This document shows positions 1 through 6,051 of a stretch of 15,929 nt of DNA, one piece after another. Within the stretch, counting starts at the first letter, position 1. Each line of letters begins with the position of its first letter. Location: contig DGTB01000080.1 of the NCBI GenBank assembly GCA_002394185.1, forward strand, positions 1 to 15,929, written 5' to 3'. A program made the position numbers and the translations under genes. The notes under the pieces were generated by a model. It searched no databases and was not told the origin of the DNA. It saw nothing but the letters and a program-made list of their open reading frames with translations. Origin of the DNA: Bacteroidales bacterium UBA4347. Lineage in GTDB: Bacteria > Bacteroidota > Bacteroidia > Bacteroidales > P3.

Positions 1-304
1 ACTGGTTGCAGGGGAAGTCCAGAATCTCCAGGCCACGGCCGTTGTAGGCGGTGTAGAGCTTCTGCAGCTCCTCGTACTGGGGCGTGAAGCCGCACTCCGT
101 GGCGGTGTTCACCACCAGCACCACCTTGCCTTCGAGGGTGGCAAGGTCGACGGTGTCGCCGTTGCCGTCGACGGCGTCGAAGAAGTAGAGGTTGTCGGTC
201 GACACGGTCCCTGTGGTGTCGGGGCACTCGGTCTTCTGTTGTTTGCATGCGCCCATCAGGGTGGCAACGGTCATGGCAATGGCCATGAATTTGATGCGTT
301 TCAT
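1..304 (-). CDS. Glutathione peroxidase family lipoprotein, 3' end cut off by window edge
   Basis: Thiol peroxidase of the GPx family, which reduces hydroperoxides. Only the first 101 codons are present. Residues 60-77 read GKVVLVVNTATECGFTPQY, the GPx signature with the catalytic residue at C71 (cysteine, not selenocysteine). FPCNQ at 97-101 is the start of the second family signature, and the rest lies beyond base 1. The N-terminus is a lipoprotein signal: basic MKRIK, a short hydrophobic stretch, then LMGAC with C20 as the likely lipidated residue. That predicts an envelope-anchored peroxidase rather than a cytoplasmic one. The ATG at 302-304 is the only start that gives a full signal peptide. 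A promoter (346-376) lies about 40 bases upstream, divergent from the tRNA-Ser promoter. Family assignment is secure; the electron donor (glutathione or, more likely in this phylum, thioredoxin) is not visible. Confidence 0.93.
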   Translation of the reverse strand, partial: MKRIKFMAIAMTVATLMGACKQQKTECPDTTGTVSTDNLYFFDAVDGNGDTVDLATLEGKVVLVVNTATECGFTPQYEELQKLYTAYNGRGLEILDFPCNQ

Positions 305-345
305 CGTGTGTTTTCTTGTTTGTTGTTGAATGATTTTTCGTGCTG

Positions 346-376
346 CAAAAGTACAACTATTTTCCGACATGGCAAC
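346..376 (-). promoter_or_regulatory. Bacteroidota-type promoter of the peroxidase gene
   Basis: Read on the minus strand: GTTG at 376-373, 19 bp, then TACTTTTG at 353-346. This matches the known Bacteroidota consensus TTTG / TAnnTTTG with one mismatch in the -33 box. Transcription should begin near 340, giving a leader of roughly 36 nt before the start at 304. It lies back to back with the tRNA-Ser promoter at 393-423. Confidence 0.75.
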
Positions 377-392
377 GAATTAGAAAAAAAAT

Positions 393-423
393 TTTGCCAT
401 GTCGGCAAAAAGGTGTACTTTTG
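393..423 (+). promoter_or_regulatory. Bacteroidota-type promoter of the tRNA-Ser/mutT/serS unit
   Basis: TTTG at 393-396, 19 bp, TACTTTTG at 416-423: a full match to the Bacteroidota -33/-7 consensus. Transcription should start about 429, so the tRNA precursor would have only a ~13-nt 5' leader. No terminator separates this promoter from mutT and serS, so it probably serves all three. Confidence 0.82.
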
Positions 424-441
424 CACTTTCAAACACCAATC

Positions 442-526
442 GGAGAGATGGCAGAGCGGTCGATTGCGGCGGTCTTGAAAACCGTTGACCTGCGAGGGTC
501 CGGGGGTTCGAATCCCTCTCTCTCCG
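442..526 (+). tRNA. tRNA-Ser (anticodon UGA)
   Basis: An 85-nt tRNA with a 7-bp acceptor stem (GGAGAGA 442-448 with TCTCTCC 519-525) and discriminator G526. The anticodon stem encloses the loop CTTGAAA (474-480), with TGA at 476-478, which reads UCA and related serine codons. The long variable arm after the anticodon stem is typical of serine tRNAs, and GGTTCGAATCC marks the T arm. CCA is not encoded and must be added by nucleotidyltransferase. The tRNA ends 17 bases before mutT with no terminator between, and serS, the enzyme that charges it, follows mutT. Confidence 0.96.
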
Positions 527-543
527 CTCAATAACAGTAGGAT

Positions 544-930
544 ATGAACAAGACTGTGAATGTTGTGGCCGGCGCTATTGTGAGCGCCGGTCGTCTTTTT
601 GCCACGCAGCGCGGCTATGGCGACTGGGCCGGATGGTGGGAGTTTCCCGGCGGCAAGATTGAGCCCGGCGAGACCCCCGATGAGGCCCTGCGGCGCGAAC
701 TGCGCGAGGAACTCGCGCTCGAGGTGAGGGTGGGGGAGGAGGTGGCCCGCGTGGAATACGACTACCCCAAGTTCCACCTCTCCATGCGCCTCTACCTCTG
801 CATCCCCGAGGGCGAGCCCACGCTCAGGGAACACTCCGCCGCCCGCTGGCTGTCGAAGGACGAACTGGAGGCCGTCCGCTGGCTCCCCGCCGACATCGAA
901 GCGGTCGACACGCTGAAAAAGTTTCTCTGA
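544..930 (+). CDS. mutT: MutT-type Nudix hydrolase (likely 8-oxo-dGTP diphosphatase)
   Basis: A 128-aa Nudix enzyme, the usual size for MutT. Such enzymes hydrolyse oxidised nucleoside triphosphates such as 8-oxo-dGTP to the monophosphate, so that damaged bases are not incorporated into DNA. The Nudix box runs from G37 to L59: GGKIEPGETP, then REL and EE at 51-56, which are the metal-binding glutamates. The usual glycine of EExGU is alanine here (A58), a mild change. WWEFPGGK (31-38) is typical of the MutT/NUDT1-like branch. The start ATG sits 17 bases after the 3' end of tRNA-Ser, so the message is probably released by tRNA 3' processing with a very short leader. serS follows after 56 bp with no hairpin. 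The exact substrate cannot be read from sequence: other (d)NTP Nudix enzymes look alike. Confidence 0.9.
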   Translation: MNKTVNVVAGAIVSAGRLFATQRGYGDWAGWWEFPGGKIEPGETPDEALRRELREELALEVRVGEEVARVEYDYPKFHLSMRLYLCIPEGEPTLREHSAARWLSKDELEAVRWLPADIEAVDTLKKFL

Positions 931-986
931 GATATAATAATTAGCGCAGATTTACGTTACCTAATAGTTTTAATATATCAATCAAG

Positions 987-2261
987 ATGCTGCAACTGCA
1001 ATATATCAAGGATCATACCGAGGAAATCATTTCCCGACTGAAGATTAAGAACGTACTGAATGTCGAAGAGCGCATAGCCGAAATCCTGGAGCTCGACACC
1101 CAGCGCCGCGCCCTGCAGGTGAAGGCTGACGCCGTCAAGGCCGATCAGAACCGTATCGCCAAGGAAATCGGCATGCTGATGAAACAAGGAAAGAAGGACG
1201 AGGCCGAGGCCGCCAAGGCCCGCACCGCCGAGCTCAAGGGCGAGGAGAAAGCCCTCAGCGAGGAGCTGGCCTCGACCGAGAAGACCCTCAACGAGAAGCT
1301 CATCTCCCTGCCCAACGCTCCGCACCCCACAGTGCCCTGCGGCAAGAGCGAGGCCGACAACGTGGTGGTGGCCGAGTATGGCCACAAACCCGACCTGCCC
1401 GCCGATGCCCTGCCCCACTGGGACCTCTGCGCCAAATACGACATCATCGACTTCGAGCTGGGCAACAAGGTGACAGGCGCCGGCTTCCCCTTCTACAAGG
1501 GCAAGGGCGCCCGCCTGCAGCGTGCCCTCATCAACTTCTTCCTCAACGAGGCCGCCGACGCCGGCTTTGTCGAGGTACAGCCCCCGCTGATGGTCAACGA
1601 GGCCAGCGGCCTCGGCACCGGCCAGTTGCCCGACAAGGAGGGCCAGATGTATGCCATCCCCCTCGACGGCTTCTACATGATTCCCACGGCCGAAGTGCCC
1701 ATCACCAACATTTTCCGTGGCGAGGTGGTCGACGCCAAGCAGTTCCCCATCAAGCGTGTGGGCTACAGCGAGTGCTTCCGTCGTGAGGCCGGCAGCTACG
1801 GCAAGGACGTCCGCGGTCTGAACCGTCTGCACGAATTCTCGAAGGTAGAGATAGTGGTCATCGAACACCCCGACCGATCCTACGACATGCTGGAGGAAAT
1901 GAAACGCCACGTCGGCGGCCTGCTCGACAAACTGGGCTTGCCTTACCATATTCTCAAGCTCTGCGGCGGCGACATCAGCTTCACCTCCGCCATGACCTTC
2001 GACTTCGAGGTGTGGAGTGCCGCGCAGAAACGCTGGCTCGAGGTCAGCTCGGTGTCCAACTTCGAAACCTTCCAGGCCAACCGCATGAAACTGCGCTTCA
2101 AGGACGAGAACGGCAAGATGCAGCTCTGTCACACCCTCAACGGCTCGGCCCTGGCCCTGCCGCGCATCGTCGCCGCTCTGTTGGAAAACAACCAGACGCC
2201 CGACGGCATCATTATGCCCGAATGCTTGCGTCCTTACCTCGGATTCGATAAAATTAGTTAG
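987..2261 (+). CDS. serS: Seryl-tRNA synthetase
   Basis: A class II aminoacyl-tRNA synthetase that activates serine with ATP and charges tRNA-Ser. At 424 aa it is full length for bacterial SerRS. Residues 1-110 are the charged, heptad-rich N-terminal region that forms the long antiparallel coiled-coil arm gripping the variable arm of tRNA-Ser. The catalytic core follows: TAEVP at 234-238 (serine site), motif 2 with FRREAGSYG at 264-272, and motif 3 with NGSALALPR at 385-393 followed by E400-N-N-Q. The start at 987 gives the standard MLQLQYIKDH N-terminus. The gap from mutT is 56 bp, AT-rich and without a clear promoter, so it is probably co-transcribed with tRNA-Ser and mutT. A strong terminator begins 27 bases after the stop. 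Confidence 0.98.
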   Translation: MLQLQYIKDHTEEIISRLKIKNVLNVEERIAEILELDTQRRALQVKADAVKADQNRIAKEIGMLMKQGKKDEAEAAKARTAELKGEEKALSEELASTEKTLNEKLISLPNAPHPTVPCGKSEADNVVVAEYGHKPDLPADALPHWDLCAKYDIIDFELGNKVTGAGFPFYKGKGARLQRALINFFLNEAADAGFVEVQPPLMVNEASGLGTGQLPDKEGQMYAIPLDGFYMIPTAEVPITNIFRGEVVDAKQFPIKRVGYSECFRREAGSYGKDVRGLNRLHEFSKVEIVVIEHPDRSYDMLEEMKRHVGGLLDKLGLPYHILKLCGGDISFTSAMTFDFEVWSAAQKRWLEVSSVSNFETFQANRMKLRFKDENGKMQLCHTLNGSALALPRIVAALLENNQTPDGIIMPECLRPYLGFDKIS

Positions 2262-2287
2262 GATTGCAACAGCAGAATCCTCTCCCC

Positions 2288-2322
2288 AAAAGGCCGCCAA
2301 CCCCTCGTTGGCGGCCTTTTTT
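2288..2322 (+). terminator. Rho-independent terminator of serS
   Basis: A perfect 13-bp stem (2289-2301 with 2307-2319; core GGCCGCCAAC / GTTGGCGGCC), a 5-base loop CCCTC and a run of six T (2317-2322). It closes the tRNA-Ser/mutT/serS unit. Confidence 0.95.
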
Positions 2323-2603
2323 CGTATCCAGGCATCAATGGATGCGGTAACAGGCTGTGGATTATAGCGATAAACCCCTTACTATCGCCTTACCAACTCC
2401 TTACCAACTCCCTACCAACTCCTACCACGGTGGGACATGGTAGGGGGGTGGTGGGGGGGGGAAATGGGGGGAGGAAAGTGGATGGTTCGGGGAAGTTGTT
2501 TTTCGGTTGCTGTGAGGGTGCATTCGATAAACAAATATTTTTTAGGCGCTTTTTAGTCCGTTGTTCTGGCGGTAGGAATTCGGTTGTCTGGACGGTCCAA
2601 AAC
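2323..2603. other. Non-coding convergent gap with tandem repeats and a G-rich tract
   Basis: About 280 bases lie between the serS terminator and the terminator of the barrel-protein gene on the other strand. I find no gene with plausible protein features here. It holds TACCAACTCC three times in tandem (2391-2422, units of 11, 11 and 10 bp), followed by TACCA. A 7-bp dyad follows, CCTACCA (2421-2427) / TGGTAGG (2438-2444). Next is a G-rich tract with runs of six (2443-2448), nine (2453-2461) and six (2466-2471) G. Small hairpins GCGATA/TATCGC and GCATC/GATGC occur near its left end. No full TAnnTTTG promoter was found. Confidence 0.7.
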
Positions 2604-2663
2604 AAAAAAAGCCCCGAAGGGGCGACACGGGTCCGGCAATCGGTGTGTCGCCCCTTCGGGGCT
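2604..2663 (-). terminator. Strong terminator of the barrel-protein gene (minus strand)
   Basis: A perfect 19-bp inverted repeat, 2610-2628 with 2645-2663 (core GCCCCGAAGGGGCGACAC), with a 16-base loop. On the minus strand the stem is followed at once by seven T (2610-2604), one G and more T. It begins 25 bases after the stop of the barrel-protein gene. The plus side has a weaker T-rich tail (TTGATGTTTTG), so it may also stop leftover serS transcripts. Confidence 0.92.
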
Positions 2664-2688
2664 TGATGTTTTGTTGTTGTTCCTCTTT

Positions 2689-3399
2689 TTAGAAGTGGAA
2701 ACCGAGGCGGAGCATGACGCTGCCCACGGAGCGGCGCTCGCGGGGGAGCGTGGTGGCGCTCAAGGCGTGCTCGTCAAGGGTGCTCTCGGTGTAGTCGATG
2801 TTGTGGGTGCCAAGGCCGTAGTAGTAGAGGCCGGCGCTGACGTGCTGGCCGAAGTAGGCGCCGGCGCCGATCATCCAGGCGAAGGCGAAGTTGGCCTTGT
2901 AGGAATACTCTTCGTTGAGGTTGGTGGTTTTGTTGGTGCCACCTTCGGAGGTGATCCAGAGGAAGTCCGTGCCTATGCCGAACTCGCCGTAGGCTGCGAT
3001 ATCATCCCAGGGAAGTTCATCGTAGATGTAGCTCACACCGGCCATCAGGGGAATGTTGAAGTAGGTGGGGGTGGTGTAGTAGGCGTCGCTGTATTTGTCG
3101 CTCCAACCGCCGCCGATGGTGTTCCAGAGGAAGTCGATGTTGGCAAAGGGGGCCACCTGGCCGACTCCGACGTCGAAGCGGTAGCTGGCACGGTAGCCGA
3201 GGCCGAAGCCCACGGAGGCGTCCTTGCCGATTTCGGTGTAGGTCAGGGGCACGCCGTTGTTGGCCGAGGCGGAGGAGGCGAAGTCGCCGGTGGGGATGTT
3301 ACCGTTGAGGTAGACGGACTGGCGGAATTGGGCTTGCGTCGCGGTGCCGACACCCATTATCATGGCGGTCAGGCACAAAGCTTTTACAAATCTTTTCAT
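2689..3399 (-). CDS. Outer-membrane beta-barrel protein (porin-like, function unknown)
   Basis: A 236-aa exported protein. Residues 1-23 form a signal peptide (MKRF, a hydrophobic core, ATQA) with likely cleavage before Q24. The mature part is rich in alternating hydrophobic/polar stretches with many Tyr, Phe and Gly. Examples are VGFGLGYRASYRF near 63-75, AAYGEFGIGTDFLW, AFAWMIGAGAYFG and SAGLYYYGLG, each followed by short loops. It ends in MLRLGFHF, with the terminal Phe typical of barrel proteins recognised by BamA. This fits a small barrel of about 8-10 strands. I cannot assign a substrate or named family. The start lies 24 bases after the stop of the acidic-protein gene, with an A-rich leader and no full promoter, so the two are probably co-transcribed. 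A strong terminator follows. Confidence 0.85.
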   Translation of the reverse strand: MKRFVKALCLTAMIMGVGTATQAQFRQSVYLNGNIPTGDFASSASANNGVPLTYTEIGKDASVGFGLGYRASYRFDVGVGQVAPFANIDFLWNTIGGGWSDKYSDAYYTTPTYFNIPLMAGVSYIYDELPWDDIAAYGEFGIGTDFLWITSEGGTNKTTNLNEEYSYKANFAFAWMIGAGAYFGQHVSAGLYYYGLGTHNIDYTESTLDEHALSATTLPRERRSVGSVMLRLGFHF

Positions 3400-3423
3400 A
3401 ATGTTTAGTTATTTTGTTATTTT

Positions 3424-4080
3424 TTATTTTTCGGTTTTCTTTTTCCGGCCTCTCTTTTTGGGTTCGGGTTTTACCATCTCCTCCTCGGGGATGGTGGCGT
3501 CGAGGGGCGGGTTCTCGGCATCGAAGTATTCTTCTTCAATGCCACGGATATCTTCGTCGGAGGGTTCGAAGTCGTCGTCGTCAGGCTCGTCGTCGTCTCC
3601 AATTTTTTCGTAGCTGTCGAGTTCTTCAACGTCTTCGTCGCCAAAGGCGGCGCGGATTTCCTCTTTATTGATGCCGAGGGATAGTTTCTTCTTTCGTTTT
3701 TCGTCTTCTTCGAGGTTGGTCTCGAAGTCGCCATGCCTGAGCACACGCTCTTTGTGAGTCGGGTCGATTTCCTCTTTTTCAAGAGCTTCGCTCAGGGGAG
3801 CGAATTCGTCTTCCTTGCCGCTGTCGTCGTCGTCGTCGAAGAGGGCTTTGTCCAAATCTTCGCCAAGGGGATCGATTCTCACTTCGAACTTTACCATGTA
3901 GCATGTGTCGTCAGTCTCGAATGGGACAACAAAAATAGTCTCCCCATTGGGCTTGACAAAGCGTTGCAAGTAGTTGTTATAGCCGTCAGGATATGTTTCT
4001 TTGAACATTTCCTTCAAGTCTTCGGATAGGTTTTTGTAACTGACTATCAGGTTTTTTTTGCGTTTTTTGGTAGTTGCCAT
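3424..4080 (-). CDS. Highly acidic hypothetical protein with basic, AT-hook-like C-terminus
   Basis: 218 aa, function not recognised. It has three parts. A basic N-terminus (TTKKRKK at 3-9) leads into a probably folded domain of about 10-75 (LSEDLKEMFKETYPDGYNNYL, then strands TIFVVPF and YMVKFEVRI). Next comes a linker with FDDDDDSGKEDE (81-92). Residues 140-202 are extremely acidic: I count 30 Asp/Glu in 63. The tail, KKRGRKKK at 208-215, resembles an AT hook core (RGR) without the usual proline. There is no signal peptide, so it should be cytoplasmic. The ATG at 4078-4080 is chosen over an in-frame TTG 21 bases upstream, because that TTG lies inside the -7 box. It lies 56 bp downstream of parE and has its own promoter in that gap. 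A nucleic-acid or topoisomerase-related role is only a guess from charge and position. Confidence 0.85.
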   Translation of the reverse strand: MATTKKRKKNLIVSYKNLSEDLKEMFKETYPDGYNNYLQRFVKPNGETIFVVPFETDDTCYMVKFEVRIDPLGEDLDKALFDDDDDSGKEDEFAPLSEALEKEEIDPTHKERVLRHGDFETNLEEDEKRKKKLSLGINKEEIRAAFGDEDVEELDSYEKIGDDDEPDDDDFEPSDEDIRGIEEEYFDAENPPLDATIPEEEMVKPEPKKRGRKKKTEK

Positions 4081-4098
4081 AGTTGTTCGATTTTGATG

Positions 4099-4130
4099 CA
4101 ATAATAGTAAGTTATTTTGATATGGCCAAA
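4099..4130 (-). promoter_or_regulatory. Promoter of the acidic-protein gene
   Basis: Read on the minus strand: TTTG at 4130-4127, 20 bp, TATTATTG at 4106-4099 (one mismatch from TAnnTTTG). It fits inside the 56-bp gap after parE and predicts a leader of only about 13 nt before the ATG at 4080. The acidic and barrel genes could therefore be expressed independently of parE. Confidence 0.65.
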
Positions 4131-4136
4131 TTTTTT

Positions 4137-6044
4137 TTATGCTACTACTATTGATTCGTCATCTTCGACTCTCAAATTGCTCATGATGAACTCTCGACGC
4201 TCGAGGGTGTTTTCTCCCATGTAGAAGGAAAGGACGCCTTTGGTGTCGAACTCCTTGTGCAGTATGACGGGGTCGAGTCGCATGTCTTTGCCGATAAAGT
4301 TTTTGAACTCGTCCGGGCTGATTTCGCCGAGACCTTTGAATCGTGTTATTTCGGCTTTGGGGGTGTCATGGATGGCTGCGATGCGCTCCTCGTCGGTGTA
4401 GCAATAGGTGGTCTTTTGTTTGTTGCGTACGCGGAAAAGAGGTGTTTGCAGGATGTATACGTGGCCGGTTTGGATAAGTTCGGGATAGAAGCGGAGGAAG
4501 AAAGTGAGCAGCAGCAGTCGGATGTGCATGCCGTCGACATCGGCATCGGTGGCTATGACTACGTTGTTATAGCGGAGGTTCTCAATGCCGTCGTCAATGT
4601 CGAGGGCGTTGTGCAGGAGATTGAGCTCCTCGTTTTTGTAGACGTCAACCTTGCTGATGCTGTATGTGTTCTTGGGTTTGCCGCGGAGAGAGAAAACCGC
4701 CTGGGTGTCGACGTCGCGGCTCTTGGTGATGGAGCCTGAAGCGGAGTCTCCCTCGGTGATGAAGATGGTGCTCTCCAGGCGTCGTGCGTGATTGGTGTTG
4801 TAGTGCACGTGGCAGTCGCGCAGCTTGCGGTTGTTGAGGCTGGCTTTCTTACCGGCTTCACGGGCCACCTTCTTGATGCCGGCAATCTCTTTGCGCTCTT
4901 TCTCGTTAGCGTTGATTTTGGCCAACAGGGCGTCGGCCGTCTCAGAGTGCATGTGGAGGTAGTCGTCAAGGTTGCGTTTGAGTATATCGAGTACGTAGGT
5001 CTTCAGCAGGGGGCTGTCGTTGGTGCCGTCCACCTTGTTGGGTTCGAGGTGTGTGCTGCCGAGCTTGGTCTTGGTTTGGGCTTCGAAGACTGGCTCTTGT
5101 ATGCGCACGCACAGGGCGCACACCAGTCCCTGCCGGATGACCTCGGGCGGGTAGTCCTTCTTGATGAAGTCTTTCACCACGCGGGCGTAGGCTTCGCGGA
5201 AGGCGCTCTGGTGGGTGCCGCCCTCGGTGGTGTGCTGTCCGTTGACAAAACTGAAATAATAGTCGTTGCTTTGTCCGTTGACATGAGTGAATGCCGCCTC
5301 GAAATCACCTTCCTTTATGTGAATGATGGGGTAGAGGGCGTCGCTCTGAAGGTTGTTCTCCAGCAGGTCTAAAAGGCCGTTCTTGGAGTAGTAGCGCTTG
5401 TCGTTGTAATAGAGGGTGAGTCCATGGTTGAGGTAGGCGTAGTTCCAGATGCGGCGCTCGACATATTCGCTGATGAAGTGATAGTTGCCGAAGAGTTTGC
5501 TGTCAGGGACGAATTCTACCAGTGTGCCGGTCTCGGCGCCAGTGGTGTCGGCGATGATGCCGCTGTCGTTGGTCAGTTTGCCGTCGCTGAACTCAGCGAT
5601 ACGGGTCTTCCCTTCGCGGATGGACTGCACTTTGAAGTAGCTGCTCAAAGCGTTGACTGCCTTGGTGCCTACACCGTTCAGTCCTACCGACTTCTGGAAC
5701 ACCTTGCTGTCGTATTTGGCGCCGGTGTTCAATTTGCTTACTGCCTCCACCAGCTTGCCCAGCGGTATACCGCGGCCGTAGTCGCGGATACTTACGTGGC
5801 GCTCGGCAAAATTTATTTTCACTTCAATCTTCTTTCCGTATCCCGAAGTGAATTCGTCGATGGCGTTGTCAATCACCTCTTTGATGAGCACATAGATGCC
5901 GTCGTCGTGAGATGAGCCATCGCCAAGTTTGCCGATATACATGCCTGGACGCAAGCGGATGTGCTCCATGTCTTCCAGGTGCACAATGCTATCGTCATTG
6001 TAGTCTATAGGGGTGGTGGTATTCAGTATGTCTGTCTGTTCCAT
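4137..6044 (-). CDS. parE: DNA topoisomerase IV subunit B (type IIA topoisomerase ATPase subunit)
   Basis: ATP-binding subunit of a type IIA topoisomerase, which with ParC decatenates and relaxes chromosomes. It has 635 aa, normal for ParE. The GHKL ATPase domain includes EVIDNAIDE with catalytic E56 and metal-binding N60, DYGRGIP at 88-94 and GLNGVGTKAVNAL at 121-133. QTKTKLG at 323-329 carries the transducer lysine. The TOPRIM domain has EGDSASG at 431-437 and DADVDGMHIR at 500-509. The C-terminal signature is RFKGLGEISPDEF at 568-580. GyrB is a paralogue. I prefer ParE because there is no long insertion, the C-terminus is short and this form resembles Bacteroidota ParE, but the ParE/GyrB call rests on judgement. 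parC is not in the window. The start lies 7 bp after the DUF748 gene stop, so the two are probably co-transcribed. Confidence 0.93.
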   Translation of the reverse strand: MEQTDILNTTTPIDYNDDSIVHLEDMEHIRLRPGMYIGKLGDGSSHDDGIYVLIKEVIDNAIDEFTSGYGKKIEVKINFAERHVSIRDYGRGIPLGKLVEAVSKLNTGAKYDSKVFQKSVGLNGVGTKAVNALSSYFKVQSIREGKTRIAEFSDGKLTNDSGIIADTTGAETGTLVEFVPDSKLFGNYHFISEYVERRIWNYAYLNHGLTLYYNDKRYYSKNGLLDLLENNLQSDALYPIIHIKEGDFEAAFTHVNGQSNDYYFSFVNGQHTTEGGTHQSAFREAYARVVKDFIKKDYPPEVIRQGLVCALCVRIQEPVFEAQTKTKLGSTHLEPNKVDGTNDSPLLKTYVLDILKRNLDDYLHMHSETADALLAKINANEKERKEIAGIKKVAREAGKKASLNNRKLRDCHVHYNTNHARRLESTIFITEGDSASGSITKSRDVDTQAVFSLRGKPKNTYSISKVDVYKNEELNLLHNALDIDDGIENLRYNNVVIATDADVDGMHIRLLLLTFFLRFYPELIQTGHVYILQTPLFRVRNKQKTTYCYTDEERIAAIHDTPKAEITRFKGLGEISPDEFKNFIGKDMRLDPVILHKEFDTKGVLSFYMGENTLERREFIMSNLRVEDDESIVVA

Positions 6045-6051
6045 AGTATTC

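Larger units (their letters stand above)
344..425. repeat. 82-bp two-part inverted repeat joining two divergent promoters
   Basis: Two pairs of perfect 12-bp inverted repeats share one centre (384.5). The outer pair is TGCAAAAGTACA (344-355) and TGTACTTTTGCA (414-425), holding the -7 boxes. The inner pair is CCGACATGGCAA (364-375) and TTGCCATGTCGG (394-405), overlapping the -33 boxes and extending beyond them. The outer symmetry is partly explained by both -7 boxes being near consensus; the inner GCCATGTCGG part is not needed for the -33 box. It could be a regulator or sigma contact. The symmetry is seen directly; the function is inferred. Confidence 0.8.

Noticed and set aside
340..534. Small plus-strand open frame running through the tRNA-Ser gene
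   Set aside because: It crosses a well-formed tRNA and both divergent promoters, so it cannot be a real gene.
978..2300. Long open frame (440 codons) antisense to serS
   Set aside because: It mirrors serS codon use (high GC at third positions removes stops on the other strand). The product is a His/Val/Gly-rich string without domains, while serS matches its family throughout.
2391..2422. Tandem TACCAACTCC units as a CRISPR array
   Set aside because: The units are 10-11 bp and directly adjacent, with no spacers, and no cas genes are present.
2610..2663. 19-bp inverted repeat as a transposon end or attachment site
   Set aside because: Stem, loop and immediate T-run on the minus strand fit a terminator right after a gene; no transposase or target duplication is nearby.
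4081..4101. TTG start seven codons upstream for the acidic protein
   Set aside because: The TTG is part of the TATTATTG -7 box; a transcript from that promoter would start after it. The ATG at 4080 is used.
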